A stretch of DNA of 60,000 bases from Lineus longissimus (lineage: Eukaryota; Nemertea; Pilidiophora; Heteronemertea; Lineidae): the NCBI RefSeq assembly GCF_910592395.1, contig NC_088321.1:15564001-15624000 (forward strand), given 5' to 3'. Position 1 is the first letter of the stretch, and each line of letters starts with the position of its first letter. Of the stretch, positions 1-11,113 are shown in pieces. Under the pieces are notes generated by a model, which worked only from the letters and a program-made list of their open reading frames with translations, did not search any database and was not told the DNA's origin. A program made the translations under genes and the position numbers.

Positions 1-60
1 CGTCCGTCGTCCGTCGGCGTCCGTCGTCGTCGTCCGTCAGCGTCGTCCGTCGTCGACCGT
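1..60. repeat. CGTC/CGT-rich simple tandem tract
   Basis: The window opens inside a run of CGTC and CGT words (cgtccgtcgtc-type), so the left edge of the tract lies outside. It sits directly against the dispersed repeat at 61-330. Such CGTC tracts often form one end of old repeat elements in marine invertebrate genomes. Confidence 0.85.
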
Positions 61-330
61 TAGTGGAGCACGTTTCGTCACCGCTAGGGCCAGATGGCTA
101 AAACTTGGTGTGTTGGTAGCTTTGGGCAATATGCCCTGAGCTATTTTTCTTTTTCGCGATATGACCTACTTTCTGGCCGCCAAGCGGCCATATTGAAAAT
201 TAAATAAAGTCGGATTGCAACCAAATTTCATGTGATTGTATATCTATGTACTCTCTACAATATCCTTGATTTTCAGTCAAATCCATCGACCAATATGGCC
301 GCCAGGCGGCCATCTTGAAATGAGATTCGA
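61..330. repeat. Dispersed repeat with two GGCCGCCA-GCGGCCAT modules
   Basis: Two copies of a roughly 25-bp module, GGCCGCCA(A/G)GCGGCCAT(A/C) followed by TTGAAA, lie at about 174-199 and 297-321. The intervening sequence is AT-rich and contains no coding frame. Each module contains an inverted repeat (GGCCGC/GCGGCC). Together with the CGTC tract this looks like the remains of a dispersed non-coding element. The assignment to a repeat family is inference. Confidence 0.5.
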
Positions 331-672
331 GTATTAAGGTATGACTCTCAAATTGTGTAAATACGTACTACATGTATGTCAATGTATAGACAGATGTACT
401 AATACTGTTAATACCAAATTCGTATGCATAATAACTGTACTGCGGCATTGTGCATAGCTCTTTTCTATTTTCCTGGACCACCAGTATAAATTATGAACGG
501 CGTTCTCTTTTAAGGGTTGCACTTGATCAACTTCACATAAACACACCATTAAAGGTAAATATTGAATAATTGTGAAAATTCTCATGAATTATTCACATTG
601 TTTGCACTATTTTGAATTTGTATTTTTTGGGTTCAGGGGACGACGTCTAGCAATCTCGTCCTACATGGGCCT

Positions 673-750
673 GCATAACGGTACTGGGCCGCCATAATGG
701 TACCAGGTCTGCATAATGGTACTGGCCATGGCCAGCATAAAGGTACCGCG
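673..750. repeat. Four imperfect ~19-24-bp tandem copies
   Basis: Copies beginning near 673, 691, 711 and 735 share GCATAA or CCATAA followed by A/TGGTACTGG or a close variant. Spacing is about 19, 19 and 24 bp. There is no coding content. Confidence 0.65.
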
Positions 751-1524
751 TCTTTCGCACATCTAGCTACAGAGCGCTTCTTATTGAGGTATGATAAATA
801 TAGTGGCGTGTAAATCTGGTATATATTGCGGTCTTAGTGCGAAATGGAGGCAGTTTTGTTTCAGTCTGGGCCAATTCAAGAAGCCCTTGCAAATGGCCGC
901 GATCTGTTACCTCAAAAAACGCATACTAGGGTATCTGTTATTTGAAAAAGTTCATCCCAAAAGGGCGAATCCCTTCTGGATTTTTCCACTCTGCATCTTT
1001 ATTTCGACCTTTCTCTAATGTTCTAAAGTTCAGTTGCTCACAAAAACCAGGATCCCTCATTTCCGAGAGAGAAATTCGACCATGGAAGCCCGAGGATTCC
1101 TTTCGTCTTACCGGAAATGTTGTCATAGAAACTCGTCAATTATATCTCCATGAATTTAATGAAGAAGTCAGTGAATCACGAAAGAAATCTGTGCGGTTGG
1201 TCTTCATGGTTGGTGGGATAAATGCATTTACAGTTTCCTTTGACCTTTTTGGTTGAATCAACATGACTATTCAAGAGAAACACAAGATGCTTTCAGAAAG
1301 CATGCCTTTGTACTGCTTGGAAAATTGAAATTAAAACTCCATAAAGCATCTTGGCCACAACAAAGTTACACTCAAAGCAGAGCTAGAAAAGGAAGTCTAG
1401 GTAGTTCTTTCATTCTCGCGGACGTTTGGAAAGACTGGCATTTGAACGTCGCCAATGCTTTAGGGGTGTTCAACGAAGTTAGGCATCATCATTGCTCAAC
1501 ATCGTGATGCTCATATCCTGCCTG

Positions 1525-1556
1525 ACGATGATGATGATGATGATGACGATGATAGT
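1525..1556. repeat. GAT trinucleotide microsatellite
   Basis: Interrupted (GAT)n tract with GAC variants. Confidence 0.85.
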
Positions 1557-2067
1557 AAGCGGTCTGGTATTCCAAGAAACAATGATACACCAGCCGAAGA
1601 AAAAAAAACGGCATTCGTTCCCATTCTTTCGTTTCCACACTGAAAAAGTGCATTCATGTATCGATGTATTATTATGAAATCAATGCTTTTCTCAATTAGC
1701 TCGGGGTTTACGTACATGAATAAAATTAAGTGGTAGAGGGTTCAGTTTTTGTGTCAAAAGTCGACAGCATCCAGGATCGTCCTCCCTTAGTGCTTTCGAT
1801 CGGATGTTTCCCAAGTCAATGGTCTTGCTGACTGAGGCAATACGACTGAGACGAAACCACAATTCTCTCTCCACTGCATTTTTTATAAGGTGCACATCGC
1901 GTTCCTGGAACGATATATCTTTGTTGGGTTTGTGGTGTTGAGGCCTTTTTCTGGCTTGGTATCGATAATTCAGAAACAGGAAGTAAAATTAGGTTGTCAC
2001 CGCCGCGATTTGGAATAAAATGGGCCAAAATGGGAAAATCTAAAAATTTGACCTAACTGTTTTACAG

Positions 2068-2202
2068 TGTTTTCGATGCAAAACCCGCCAAGTGACACGG
2101 TGTTCGGAAGCTACGAAACTGTTAATTGTTTTGCAGCCGATTTATCTTGTAAAGGCCCCCTATTGTCAAAATGTGGTACCCAGTGCCAGATAAGATGCCA
2201 TG
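2068..2202 (+). CDS. Candidate isolated cysteine-rich exon (weak)
   Basis: I do not recognise the product. The 135-bp segment is preceded by a pyrimidine-rich stretch ending TTTACAG and followed by GTAATG, so it could be a spliced exon. In the open frame it begins and ends in phase 1, the symmetric phase typical of shuffled extracellular modules. It would encode about 45 residues with five cysteines in the second half (a CFAADLSC, then KCGTQC, then RC arrangement). No neighbouring exon could be linked to it. It may equally be chance, since short open frames with AG/GT ends are common in non-coding DNA. It is listed because phase, splice signals and cysteine spacing coincide. Confidence 0.18.
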
Positions 2203-3605
2203 GTAATGCTTCTTTATTCTTAGACTTAAACAAATCTTTCCGAATGAGTGCAAGCGTGTAATGCGCTGCCTCGATTTGCTATCAAAGAGTCGCGTGTTAT
2301 AGCTTTCGTTTGGTTGTGGTCTAAATATTCACCTGTTTCCTCTGTTTGTGATGTGTGACTTTGGAAATGCCTTGAAACACTAGAAAGCACTTACTGGTAA
2401 ACCATCTGCTACGATTAATAATTATCTCGCCTTGTGTGATACTTTTTTTCAGTACATGTCTGATGATAGAGGACGCGGGGTTCATGTCACACGTCCACTA
2501 ACTGTTCGGTTCGTGCTCTGACGAATTTCAAATGAACATCTTTGGACACGTCGACTGAGGAAGCTTTTCAGGGGTGGTGCGTTGAAAGTGGGTCCTGTTG
2601 CGATTTCCAGAGTCGCCCCAGGCGTACTTCAGGTATTGTGATCGATAGTGCTGCTGAGGATCTTTCTTCTGGTACAAGTCTAGATTTGCTGTGTCTTTCG
2701 AGAGTCGGCTGGTGGCCGAATGAATAAAAAGGCGGAATGAGTCCAAAATGCGATGGGGGTGGGGGGGGGGGGGGGTGGGAGTGCGGAGTGAAGCGAAACC
2801 CTCGCTTAGAGTCCGCTCCCGAATGTAACACCCGTCCGCCGGGAGATATATAACAAAGGGATGAACCCAAGCCGAGAAGCTATGGTTAAGGCCATTATTC
2901 AGAAGGTTGTGAAAGGAACTTTCTTATTCGTGTTGATAGATTCGGGAGCAATATAACCCTGTTTTTCCAGTCTGGTTAAAAACCCTGTGAACTAACAAAG
3001 AATTTCCAATGATACTGCCTTCTCTCAGTCTGTGGTAAGATCTTTTTAAAAACTGACACTACTTTCGCCTGAAAAATATAACCTGAGCCGCGAAAGATAT
3101 CAGAATTCTGATAAAAACACCTCAGCAGCAAGTCCATATTGTTGCACTACTTCGTTAATCGATATCAGGCAAGGAACCGAAAAACCAATTAAACGCTAAG
3201 AACTTTTTTGACAAAACGGCTGACAATTTAAAAAAATAACCTGTAAATCTTAATGCATCGACAAACTTAAACAAGATCTTTTTTATCAAGTTTTATTGAT
3301 CTGACTGTGGAGAATGGCCTTTTCTTAATGATAGGTTCATATCCCATTTCCAAGGGTTAGTGACTGCAAGCTGCGTCTGTCAGGGCTGATGCAGAACAGT
3401 AAACTGCCTAATTTTCGTTGACATTTCTTTCAGCGGCTTTCGCGAGTAACTGCGGTTCGCGAAAATGAAACAGCGAAATCTATTTTGATTAGAAAGGCAG
3501 TAGACACTTCCTCATCTTGTCGTTTTCGAAATGTTCACGAATCGTAACACTAGAGGCGCCAAAATTTGGTGGTTTACAAGTGCTGTAGCTTCTCTCTTTG
3601 ACATA

Positions 3606-3785
3606 CAGAATTCAAACAGCGAAATTTCAGTTTACTTAGTAATTCGAGCCGCGACGGGCAAGCCCAAAGCTGTCAACGACGCCTCCTTTTTCATCTGTCG
3701 AGGCTGTCACAAGCATACCCTCAGTGGCCCCATTCGACCCGATTAGGAGTCCTCCCCACACATCCAGTCACCCAGCGCACTCTTA
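3606..3785 (+). repeat. 180-bp direct repeat, copy 1
   Basis: Nearly identical to 5225-5404 in the same orientation, offset 1619 bp. It differs at only a handful of positions, for example ACAGCG versus ACCGCG near the start and GACCCG versus GACCTG near the end. The shared block begins at CAGAATTCAAAC and ends at GCGCACTCT. It carries no frame that I would call coding. Confidence 0.9.
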
Positions 3786-5224
3786 ATTTTGTTCTTCTGA
3801 AGTGCGAAATTCTTAGTCTAAAGTTATTCTTGCCAATACCTATGGCTCCTCCTCTGTCCTTAGCGCTGCCGAGTAAGAGATGATTGAGCTACGTTTTCAA
3901 TCTTGTACAAGAAATCTGCCGAGAGGCTTGAATTTGACATCGCCTAATTGGATGCGCCAGTTTAACTACTTTGATCACAACATGGTAATTTTGCAAACGG
4001 CCTTTTGTTCAAGGTAAACATTGCGAAACCTCTTGCTATGAGAGCGCTTCCATTGCGCCGCTCCACTGTGCTCATTACAGGTAAACATTGCACTGAAACA
4101 ATTCCAGCTGTGCCGTTGATCAACCGCACCGTGATAAACAGACCAGCTACCCATGACATCGCGAGGTGTGATGCGTAGGCCATCCGCAAATTTGCACCTA
4201 TTTCATGATAATCGACCCGAACGAAAGGGCAAATCCGCCATTGATGAGTCACTGGCGCCAAAAACTACTTCTTCTGATCTCGAAGTTCAGAAAGATGAAC
4301 CAAACTTTAAGATAAGTTACCAACTTTATTTAATAAGTCCCCTGCGTTGTTTTCATACGATATATGTCGAAACATCGAACAGATATCGAAATGGACACAT
4401 ACTTTTGAAATAAATATTTTGGCCGATTCACACTGCCGCCTGCGTGGCCTTTTCTGTGTTTGCAACGCGGATTGATATTTCATAATGGCGACCAGGAATG
4501 CATTCTGATTGTGACTTTGTCCTCAGAAAACCAATTTGGGACGAATTGAATTGTTAATTAAACGTCACAGAATCTGGTGACAAGAACCTAACAAAGTAAA
4601 GTTTGATGCGGTCGCATAGCCAGCTTAATATGTCTGGGAGGTGAAAACCTTTTGTGAAAGATCTTTGGTTCTGACAACACAAATCCACAGTGCTGGAAGA
4701 TGTCTTGAAAATTGACCGCGAAAATCCCCTATCTTCTCTGAACACGTCCCTCTCTCCGGCAAAATGGCCTTACATCGAGACAGCCGGGGTATCCTACAGG
4801 TCGAACCACCCTCTTGGTTTTGACAGCGATTCGTTGATTCCCTAATGGTTTGAGTGGCTGAGCTGAATCAATATCTACTCGTGATGAGCTATTAAGTACA
4901 AATAGCTTGCTGACAAGTTGATTACCCCCACTCATAGATACTAGTATTCGCCTATTACTGATCATGACTAGACTGATGATAAGAAGGGGTTGACGTGATG
5001 TACAATTTTGACATTGTCCGTAGACTCTATCTTTATTCGAGATTCGGGTGATGCAGATAAAGTTGTTCTTGCTGTTTGCTAGGGAGGCCAAGCACAACAA
5101 GGCGGCGTTGGGCTGGATTAATGTTGTTGGCTTTTGTGGAAAAAATGGCGAAGCCTCAGTTAGTTTACTCTATTCTACTAAAAAATGGCACTGTACGCAG
5201 AACTAGCCAAAACGGATTATTGGC

Positions 5225-5404
5225 CAGAATTCAAACCGCGAAATTTCAGTTTACTTAGTAATTCGAGCCGCGACGGGCAAGCCCAAAGCTGTCAACGACG
5301 CCTCCTTTTTCATCTGTCGAGGCTGTCACAAGCATACCCTCAGTGGCCCCATTCGACCTGATTAGGAGTCCTCCCCACACATCCAGTCATCCAGCGCACT
5401 CTCA
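5225..5404 (+). repeat. 180-bp direct repeat, copy 2
   Basis: Second copy of the 3606-3785 block. High identity over the whole length with abrupt ends fits a dispersed short element or a recent local duplication. I see no terminal inverted repeats. Confidence 0.9.
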
Positions 5405-7643
5405 AATGACCAGTGTCCACTCCTCACTCAGGTCCTGGCCCTTTCATCTGCGCCAAAGTAAGCTTTTCGGATAATTTGGCCACCTTGGGTATTGAGAGAA
5501 TGAGGACCGGACCCGCTAACGAATGCAGCTAATGGTCTATGTATGTGTATCACGTATGGACCGAGTAATCGACCACAATGAGGTAATATCGAGGTGCCAG
5601 CTTCTGAATTGGTCAATCTGCATTTTAGTCCCACCCAGGTATGTGAGATGATCTCGGTTGTATTGGCGGCTATTAGCGCCGACAAAAGAAAGCATGTCTC
5701 CGCTTTCCGCTAACATTACTTGGCCAATTAACCTGGTGATATTTGAAGTTATGACTGATATTTCAGGAGTGATTGCTTTCTGATGCGCACTAGTACGTGA
5801 TAACTTGCAATAGATATCACTTCGAAATTGCTTTACTAATTGTAAAGCAATGGTTTCTCTCAATCAATGCGCTTGTCACCGAGGACTATGGAAAATGGTT
5901 GATTGCGGCGGCGGGATGTCACTTTCTATATCCTCATCCATTGGTTGCAGCAGCCCACCCTCTTTGCGCATGACCGGAACTCTAATTTTATCTGACGTCG
6001 TTTCGTCCCTGCTTGAATTGGCCGCCATTATCGCTGAATGTGCGGGATCTGCTCATTTCATTATTACAAGACATCCAATGCATACATTGATGCGAAACTT
6101 TGAGACATGTTCAGAATAGTCCAATCAAATGTTTTAATGGAAGCTATTATATTTCAGACAACATAAGTTTTTGTAATTTTGTCCACAACGTGAGTACGAA
6201 TCTGTGGCCACGGCCATTTTCAGTTCAATTACACTGCGCAATGGCAATGTATAATGTACTACAGAGACTTTCCAACATGGAAGCTATTAGTGGCAGAGAG
6301 ATCATATTATAACTGCTTTGGAGAATGGTAGCAGCCATGTCCAAATCGCTTTAGAAATTACAGATTCAGTTCCGTTACAATTCTGATGCAAATCAGGCGT
6401 TACTTGCATCGTCTCACTAAATCACTTTTATACCATTTGATGTGGATTAATGATTTCCTATAATGCCATTAATTACATGTATGGAATATCATCAATCATT
6501 CAATGTTCCCATTGGAAAATGCAATTAATTATTTTTTTTTTTTCGTGCACAATTATATGAAAAATTGATAAAGATACGAATATACCAGATTAATCTTTTT
6601 CGATTTGGCTTGGTACAAAGTACCCAATTGTAACAAAAGGAATTTGATTTGAACAGATGAATAAGCTCCTACTATTATATTATTTCAGATTATTCTGAAT
6701 TTTATATCATCCGATACAGCAGTGTTGAGATGCTAATGAACGATACGTCCAATCAGCCTTATGAAAGTCCTATTAGTTTTTAGAATAGGGCCAGATAGGT
6801 GGCCATGATTTACTCCACGCCGATGTATGTGGGCCGGATCGACTGTGCCACGCCCATCTGAATATACGCCCATATTAATGGAAACTCTCCCATATGGATG
6901 GCGCCCATACATTTGTTTCCCAAAAAAGTAGAAAAGAAAATTACTTCTATACAGCATATCCATATAATCGTCACTCGCGCATTGATATGGTCCTATAAAA
7001 TAGGGACAAGTTCTAAACTGACCAGTGAGACCACATTTTCTTAAGTATACATGTATTAAAAAAAGCATATTTCTGTTGCCTGACTCCATTTAAAATCAAC
7101 CACAGATTGAGAATTAATTCCGCTTTGACCCATCCCAGCCATGTATTTACCACAACTTGACATTTTAATAAGCTCTATTTGACTGTGCCACACTTCCGGT
7201 CGTGGATAAAGACATGTCTCTGTCCAGTAGGCAGGTTTGTTTTTGCTATCATGGAAAGAATAAGTCAGCTGTGAAGATCCATTTTTTTTCTGATAACAGA
7301 CATAATCCATATCTCTAGATATCATAAGTTTCAAGACATCCAACAGCAGGTACAGTTTTTGAGATATACAAGGTTGAAACAAGTGGTGTCTGTTGGCTAC
7401 GTCACGTACCTCAGGCTTTTTCCCGTCCCCAGGTACACTACCAACGAACCACAATGCACGAATGTACGCAGTGTATTACAAGACCACTCGTGCGTGGAAA
7501 TGTTCGAAGACAGTTATATTTTGAGGTGGCACGCGATAATGCCGGGGTATTATTGCGATAATCTGTGAACGATTCGGTGCGAGGGTTTGCCGCCTCGGCT
7601 GGTTGTTGTTCGTTAGTAGCCTCCTTAACCGTGAATAGGGGAA

Positions 7644-7709
7644 TTATAAGGAAAACACTGCCATATGTAACACCGGAGAAGGACATGCTCTCATACTGTC
7701 TGCAATCTC
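7644..7709 (-). CDS. Possible last coding exon of the TRIM gene
   Basis: A donor, AAA then GTAAGC, ends the main TRIM exon at 7851. A good acceptor (CTTGATTTCAG) lies at 7720-7710. Joining them keeps frame (phase 0) and adds 21 codons before TAA at 7646-7644, replacing the unspliced tail that stops at 7755. Both splice signals are seen. Use of the junction is inference. The short new tail contains no recognisable motif. Confidence 0.4.
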   Translation of the reverse strand, partial: EIADSMRACPSPVLHMAVFSL

Positions 7710-7754
7710 CTGAAATCAAGTAGTGTTTGTTGGTTTTAAGTTCTTCTTTTAATA

Positions 7755-9746
7755 TCAAGCCGCATTTTGTAACTGATACAGAGACCCACAGCTCCCTCGT
7801 GATACAATTATCCAAGTGTGTATGATATCAAGACGAGATTGTCCGCTTACTTTCCTGGTCATATTAAGCAGGGAAGGGTGTCGTTTCAAGTAATTGCCAA
7901 GGTGGAAAACCTTGACTACATCTACACACAATTCATGGTCAGTTGACTTTGAAACAGAGACAAATACATCATCAGATGGAGTTGCAGTGATGTCATCGGC
8001 GTCTCGGTGTACGGTAACTGAATCGACAAAAGTGATTTTCCCCTTCTCAATTCTATAAACGTCAACACATCCTGTACCGAGAATGAATATGAATTTCCCC
8101 CCACACGCTACTCGCCTAAGACAACGATTGTGAGTTTCAGAAGTATCTATCACACTGCCGCTCTTATTCAAGACAGCAATTTCCTGGGTATCATCCGCCT
8201 TGTTTGATAGCACAACAAATTGTCCACGAATGTCAGTGGAGAATGAAACGGCTTTTTCAAGATTGTTGCAAACGAGTTCTCCTGTTTGGTTCCCCTCGTT
8301 GGGCGTAAATACTGTCAGGGCCATGGCCTTATTCTCATTCTGGTTTTCCTCTACTGACAAGTCTACCAAGTGTAGGATTGCAATTCCACCGTCGGTTGTA
8401 GCAGCCATATCTACAACTCCGTTGTCAATCAAGGTTCGGTCAGTCGGTTTACCGGATTTGTCGTGGTGATCGTGACAAATACATTTTGCTTTTGGTGATG
8501 GGTCAAAGGATGCGGCAAGCACGAAGTCATTTAGTCCTACACTGGCGACAACACTGTGAATTATTGCATCTTCATTATCATAAATGAAGTGAACTTGGCG
8601 CGTAGCTTTTATTTCACGTGTATCATAGTTGAACTGACCAATCTGCCCCAAATCCATATCCTTCAGCTGTTCACTCTCCTTAAAAATCGGCAACGACTCT
8701 CGCAGTTTCTTCCAGTGAAGGTCACGTTCAAGGTTGTCTGATTCCAGTACAGCACCTAGCTCCTTCCTTGCTTTCTTCAACTCTGAAAGGAAACCTGAAT
8801 CGAGTTTCTTTCTCGTCAAGATGGCCTGTCCTTTTTCAACTTCCTTCTGGATCGACTCTACCACCTCGGGAATCTTTTGTAACATATCTGTCATCCCGGA
8901 CACATCGCACCCTCGCTTGATGGCATCTTTGAGTTTCTCCTTCTGCTCAAGGAGTCGGTTGATAGCCTTTTCTGTCGCCTCTTCGACTTGCTGAATCATG
9001 CCACCGCGCCAGTTCAAGACGACATCTCGGGCAGCACCTGTCTCATCCCTCAGCTGGTCAAGCTCAATGATCTTGGTCGTCCCCGTGCTTAATACATCCT
9101 GCAAGTCATTTACCTCATTTTGGATCACTCTTCCTATTTCCACAATGCCATGGTCACCGTGATCCAAGAGGACACACAAACAGCACCCTGAGCATTCGCA
9201 CGAGTTGCAAAACATGTCCAAAGGCATGTGATGACGGCTACATCCCATATAACCAGTGTTTAGATCGCATAGAGTAGTCACCACGTGGTGACTGGTCACT
9301 GGTAACAATTTATGTTGATCAGCACAGGATTTGCAGAGAAGCACATTCCGGCACTGTTCACAGCAAAATTCGGCATCAGGTGTTGGACTATTACCCCTGC
9401 ATTCACATATTCGGCATGGTCGTTTACTTGTCGTTGGGCCCGTGGTCTTCGTAGCTGCAGCTACACCACCTCCGCTGGATGGCTCAACATCTTCTGGTGT
9501 CTCACCAGGCACTCTACTCCAGTCGTCAAGACCAGCAACTCCGCTCGGAGGCAGCAGACACTCCTTCATGCAACACGGGCAGGGAAAATGGTCCCCGCCT
9601 GTAGGGTTGTTGGTGAGGTGTTTGTCGAGGCAATCTATGCAGAAGAAATGTTTGCAAGGTTCAACTGTCTTCAGCTTTGTAGCATCCCCAAAGCACACGA
9701 GACACGTAGCTGCTGCAACCTGGGCACTTCCGGTAATGGACGCCAT
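7755..9746 (-). CDS. TRIM-family protein (RING, two B-boxes, coiled coil, probable beta-propeller C-terminus)
   Basis: Probable E3 ubiquitin ligase of the tripartite-motif family. Counting from the Met at 9746, the RING finger is C15-x2-C18, C31-x-H33-x2-C36-x2-C39, C56-x2-C59. B-box 1 spans about 111-154 (C111, C114, C129, C132, C138, C141, H145, H153/154). B-box 2 spans about 169-199 (C169-x2-H172, C180, C183, H196, H199). A coiled coil covers about 205-345. From about 365 onward there is a beta-strand-rich region without SPRY features, which I infer to be an NHL/TRIM2-like or TRIM56-like propeller. The start is chosen at 9746 because TTTGCTTTCAG at 9769-9759 is a good 3' splice site just upstream, so the in-frame Met at 9833 is probably intronic. 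Read without splicing the protein is 663 aa. A GTAAGC donor at 7850 joined in phase 0 to an acceptor at 7710 would instead end at 7644 after 653 aa. Confidence 0.88.
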   Translation of the reverse strand: MASITGSAQVAAATCLVCFGDATKLKTVEPCKHFFCIDCLDKHLTNNPTGGDHFPCPCCMKECLLPPSGVAGLDDWSRVPGETPEDVEPSSGGGVAAATKTTGPTTSKRPCRICECRGNSPTPDAEFCCEQCRNVLLCKSCADQHKLLPVTSHHVVTTLCDLNTGYMGCSRHHMPLDMFCNSCECSGCCLCVLLDHGDHGIVEIGRVIQNEVNDLQDVLSTGTTKIIELDQLRDETGAARDVVLNWRGGMIQQVEEATEKAINRLLEQKEKLKDAIKRGCDVSGMTDMLQKIPEVVESIQKEVEKGQAILTRKKLDSGFLSELKKARKELGAVLESDNLERDLHWKKLRESLPIFKESEQLKDMDLGQIGQFNYDTREIKATRQVHFIYDNEDAIIHSVVASVGLNDFVLAASFDPSPKAKCICHDHHDKSGKPTDRTLIDNGVVDMAATTDGGIAILHLVDLSVEENQNENKAMALTVFTPNEGNQTGELVCNNLEKAVSFSTDIRGQFVVLSNKADDTQEIAVLNKSGSVIDTSETHNRCLRRVACGGKFIFILGTGCVDVYRIEKGKITFVDSVTVHRDADDITATPSDDVFVSVSKSTDHELCVDVVKVFHLGNYLKRHPSLLNMTRKVSGQSRLDIIHTWIIVSRGSCGSLYQLQNAA

Positions 9747-9770
9747 CTTGGACTCTGCCTGAAAGCAAAA
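9747..9770 (-). promoter_or_regulatory. 3' splice site and 5' leader of the TRIM coding exon
   Basis: On the minus strand a pyrimidine-rich run ends in CTTTCAG at 9759, followed by 12 bases of leader and then AAG ATG GCG. This supports a non-coding first exon further right and a coding start at 9746. The upstream exon was not found. Confidence 0.6.
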
Positions 9771-9833
9771 ATTAGGCAGAAGGTCAGGAAATATTGCCTT
9801 GAAATGTTTTTTTGGAACTGAGACTCTTGACAA

Positions 9834-10795
9834 TGGTAGTCCAGGACGACTTGAAATTGAAGATCTGCTTCAACTTTGTACAATGTACGATCTATGAGTG
9901 TCACACACGTCATTAGGATACATCAATCAAACTCGCCCTCTGAGAAGTTCCGAGGTCAGAGTTCGCCACAAATACCAAATCGAATTGCCACGGCAAAAAG
10001 CTGTTACATTCACTGTGATTTAGGCTCAGAGGTTTTTGTAGGAAAATTCTACCCGGAGCTTTCAGTTGTCGCTGGAACCTTCAGCGGCGACATAGTCCTC
10101 GACCTGCACGGCTGCAGTGATGTTCTGGGGTAGACTACATTATCTACCTATCTTTCACCTACCGGAATCACGCCGTCGGGATCTCTTGCTTGCCAGAAAG
10201 TTGGTCCTGCAGGACGATGCTGGGTATGGTCAATAAGAATAGTTCCAACAGCGCTACAAAAGTCGAATAACTGCTGATCTGTACTCTTTCATATAAGGTA
10301 TACAGACATGTCACTGAATGTGTATCAGACCTACAAAACTGCATGCGAATAATCAATAACCATCCACGAACGCATTCGCTGAATCTATTTCGAGGTAACT
10401 GGGTCAACTTCCTCGATATCTTTTATTAAGTAAACCATGCTTGACGTGTGGTTGAAAGTATATGTAGTGAATTGAATTTTTTATTCGCCGAAATTTGATC
10501 CGAAGTTATTTGCATTTGAATCTAAATCTTCGACGTATTGTACTGGCATTGTGCGTATATCATGATAAGCCAACTTATAGTTTAACCAATCTAATATATC
10601 AAAACATCTTTTGAAGTGTGATCTTTAAAGGCAGCTATAAGGAATAAAATCAGTGGACCTCGGACGACAAATATGTGCACAGAGTTAGTGCAATGGGCCA
10701 TGTTCGATTCAGTGATAAATGGATATTGTAAATAGTTGCGATATACTTTATGATATGAGAGCATTATATCGTTAACTTTGCGTAACCTTGTCTGA
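9834..10795. other. Non-coding stretch right of the TRIM gene
   Basis: Should contain the 5' intron or first exon of the minus-strand TRIM gene. No specific exon or promoter can be assigned. Confidence 0.4.
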
Positions 10796-10879
10796 TCATG
10801 CCGACTTACCGGTGGTGAATATCAATCCTATTAAAAGGTGAACGATGGATATACGCAGAAAGACGGTAGATCGGCATGG
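10796..10879. mobile_element. Small inverted-repeat element (MITE-like), copy 1
   Basis: The left end TCATGCCGACTTAC is an imperfect inverted copy of the right end GTAGATCGGCATGG(A). A body with GGTGAATATCAATC is shared with the copy at 59114-59202. Length is about 84 bp. The right end passes directly into the 28-bp tandem array, whose unit contains this same terminal sequence. Confidence 0.6.
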
Positions 10880-11113
10880 ATCTGATCATGACGGTAGATC
10901 ATCATGAGTCTGATCATGACGGTAGATCAGCATGAGTCTGATCATGATCGTAGATCAGCATGAGTCTGATCATGACAGTAGATCAGCTTGGGGTCTGATC
11001 ATGACGGTAGATCGGCATGAGTCTGATCATGACGGTAGATCAGCATGAGTCTGATCATGACGGTAGATCAGCATGAGTCTGATCATGACGGTAGATCAGC
11101 ATGAGTCTGATCG
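10862..11113. repeat. 28-bp tandem array, nine copies
   Basis: Units begin at 10862, 10890, 10918, 10946, 10974, 11003, 11031, 11059 and 11087. All are 28 bp except one of 29 bp. The consensus starts GACGGTAGATCAGCATGA and ends GTCTGATCAT. Copies differ by one to four bases. Each unit holds short self-complementary words (TCATGA/TGATCA, and TCATG against CATGA), so the array can form repeated small hairpins. Confidence 0.95.

Larger units (their letters stand above)
331..2067. other. Non-coding stretch with short tandem repeats
   Basis: No convincing gene is visible. The stretch holds four short tandem copies of a GCATAA-GGTAC unit (about 673-750) and a GATGAT microsatellite (about 1525-1556). 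Open frames here are under 105 codons, overlap on both strands and match no family I recognise. Confidence 0.6.
2203..7640. other. Gene-poor stretch upstream of the TRIM gene's 3' end
   Basis: Apart from the duplicated 180-bp repeat (3606-3785 and 5225-5404), a G-run near 2755-2778 and a T-run near 6530-6543, I see no structured feature. Open frames of 60-132 codons occur on both strands, without recognisable motifs or consistent splice context. Confidence 0.5.

Noticed and set aside
9312-9821. 169-codon plus-strand frame
   Set aside because: Antisense shadow of the RING/B-box coding exon.
10862-11113. CRISPR array
   Set aside because: The units are contiguous with no unique spacers and the context is eukaryotic.
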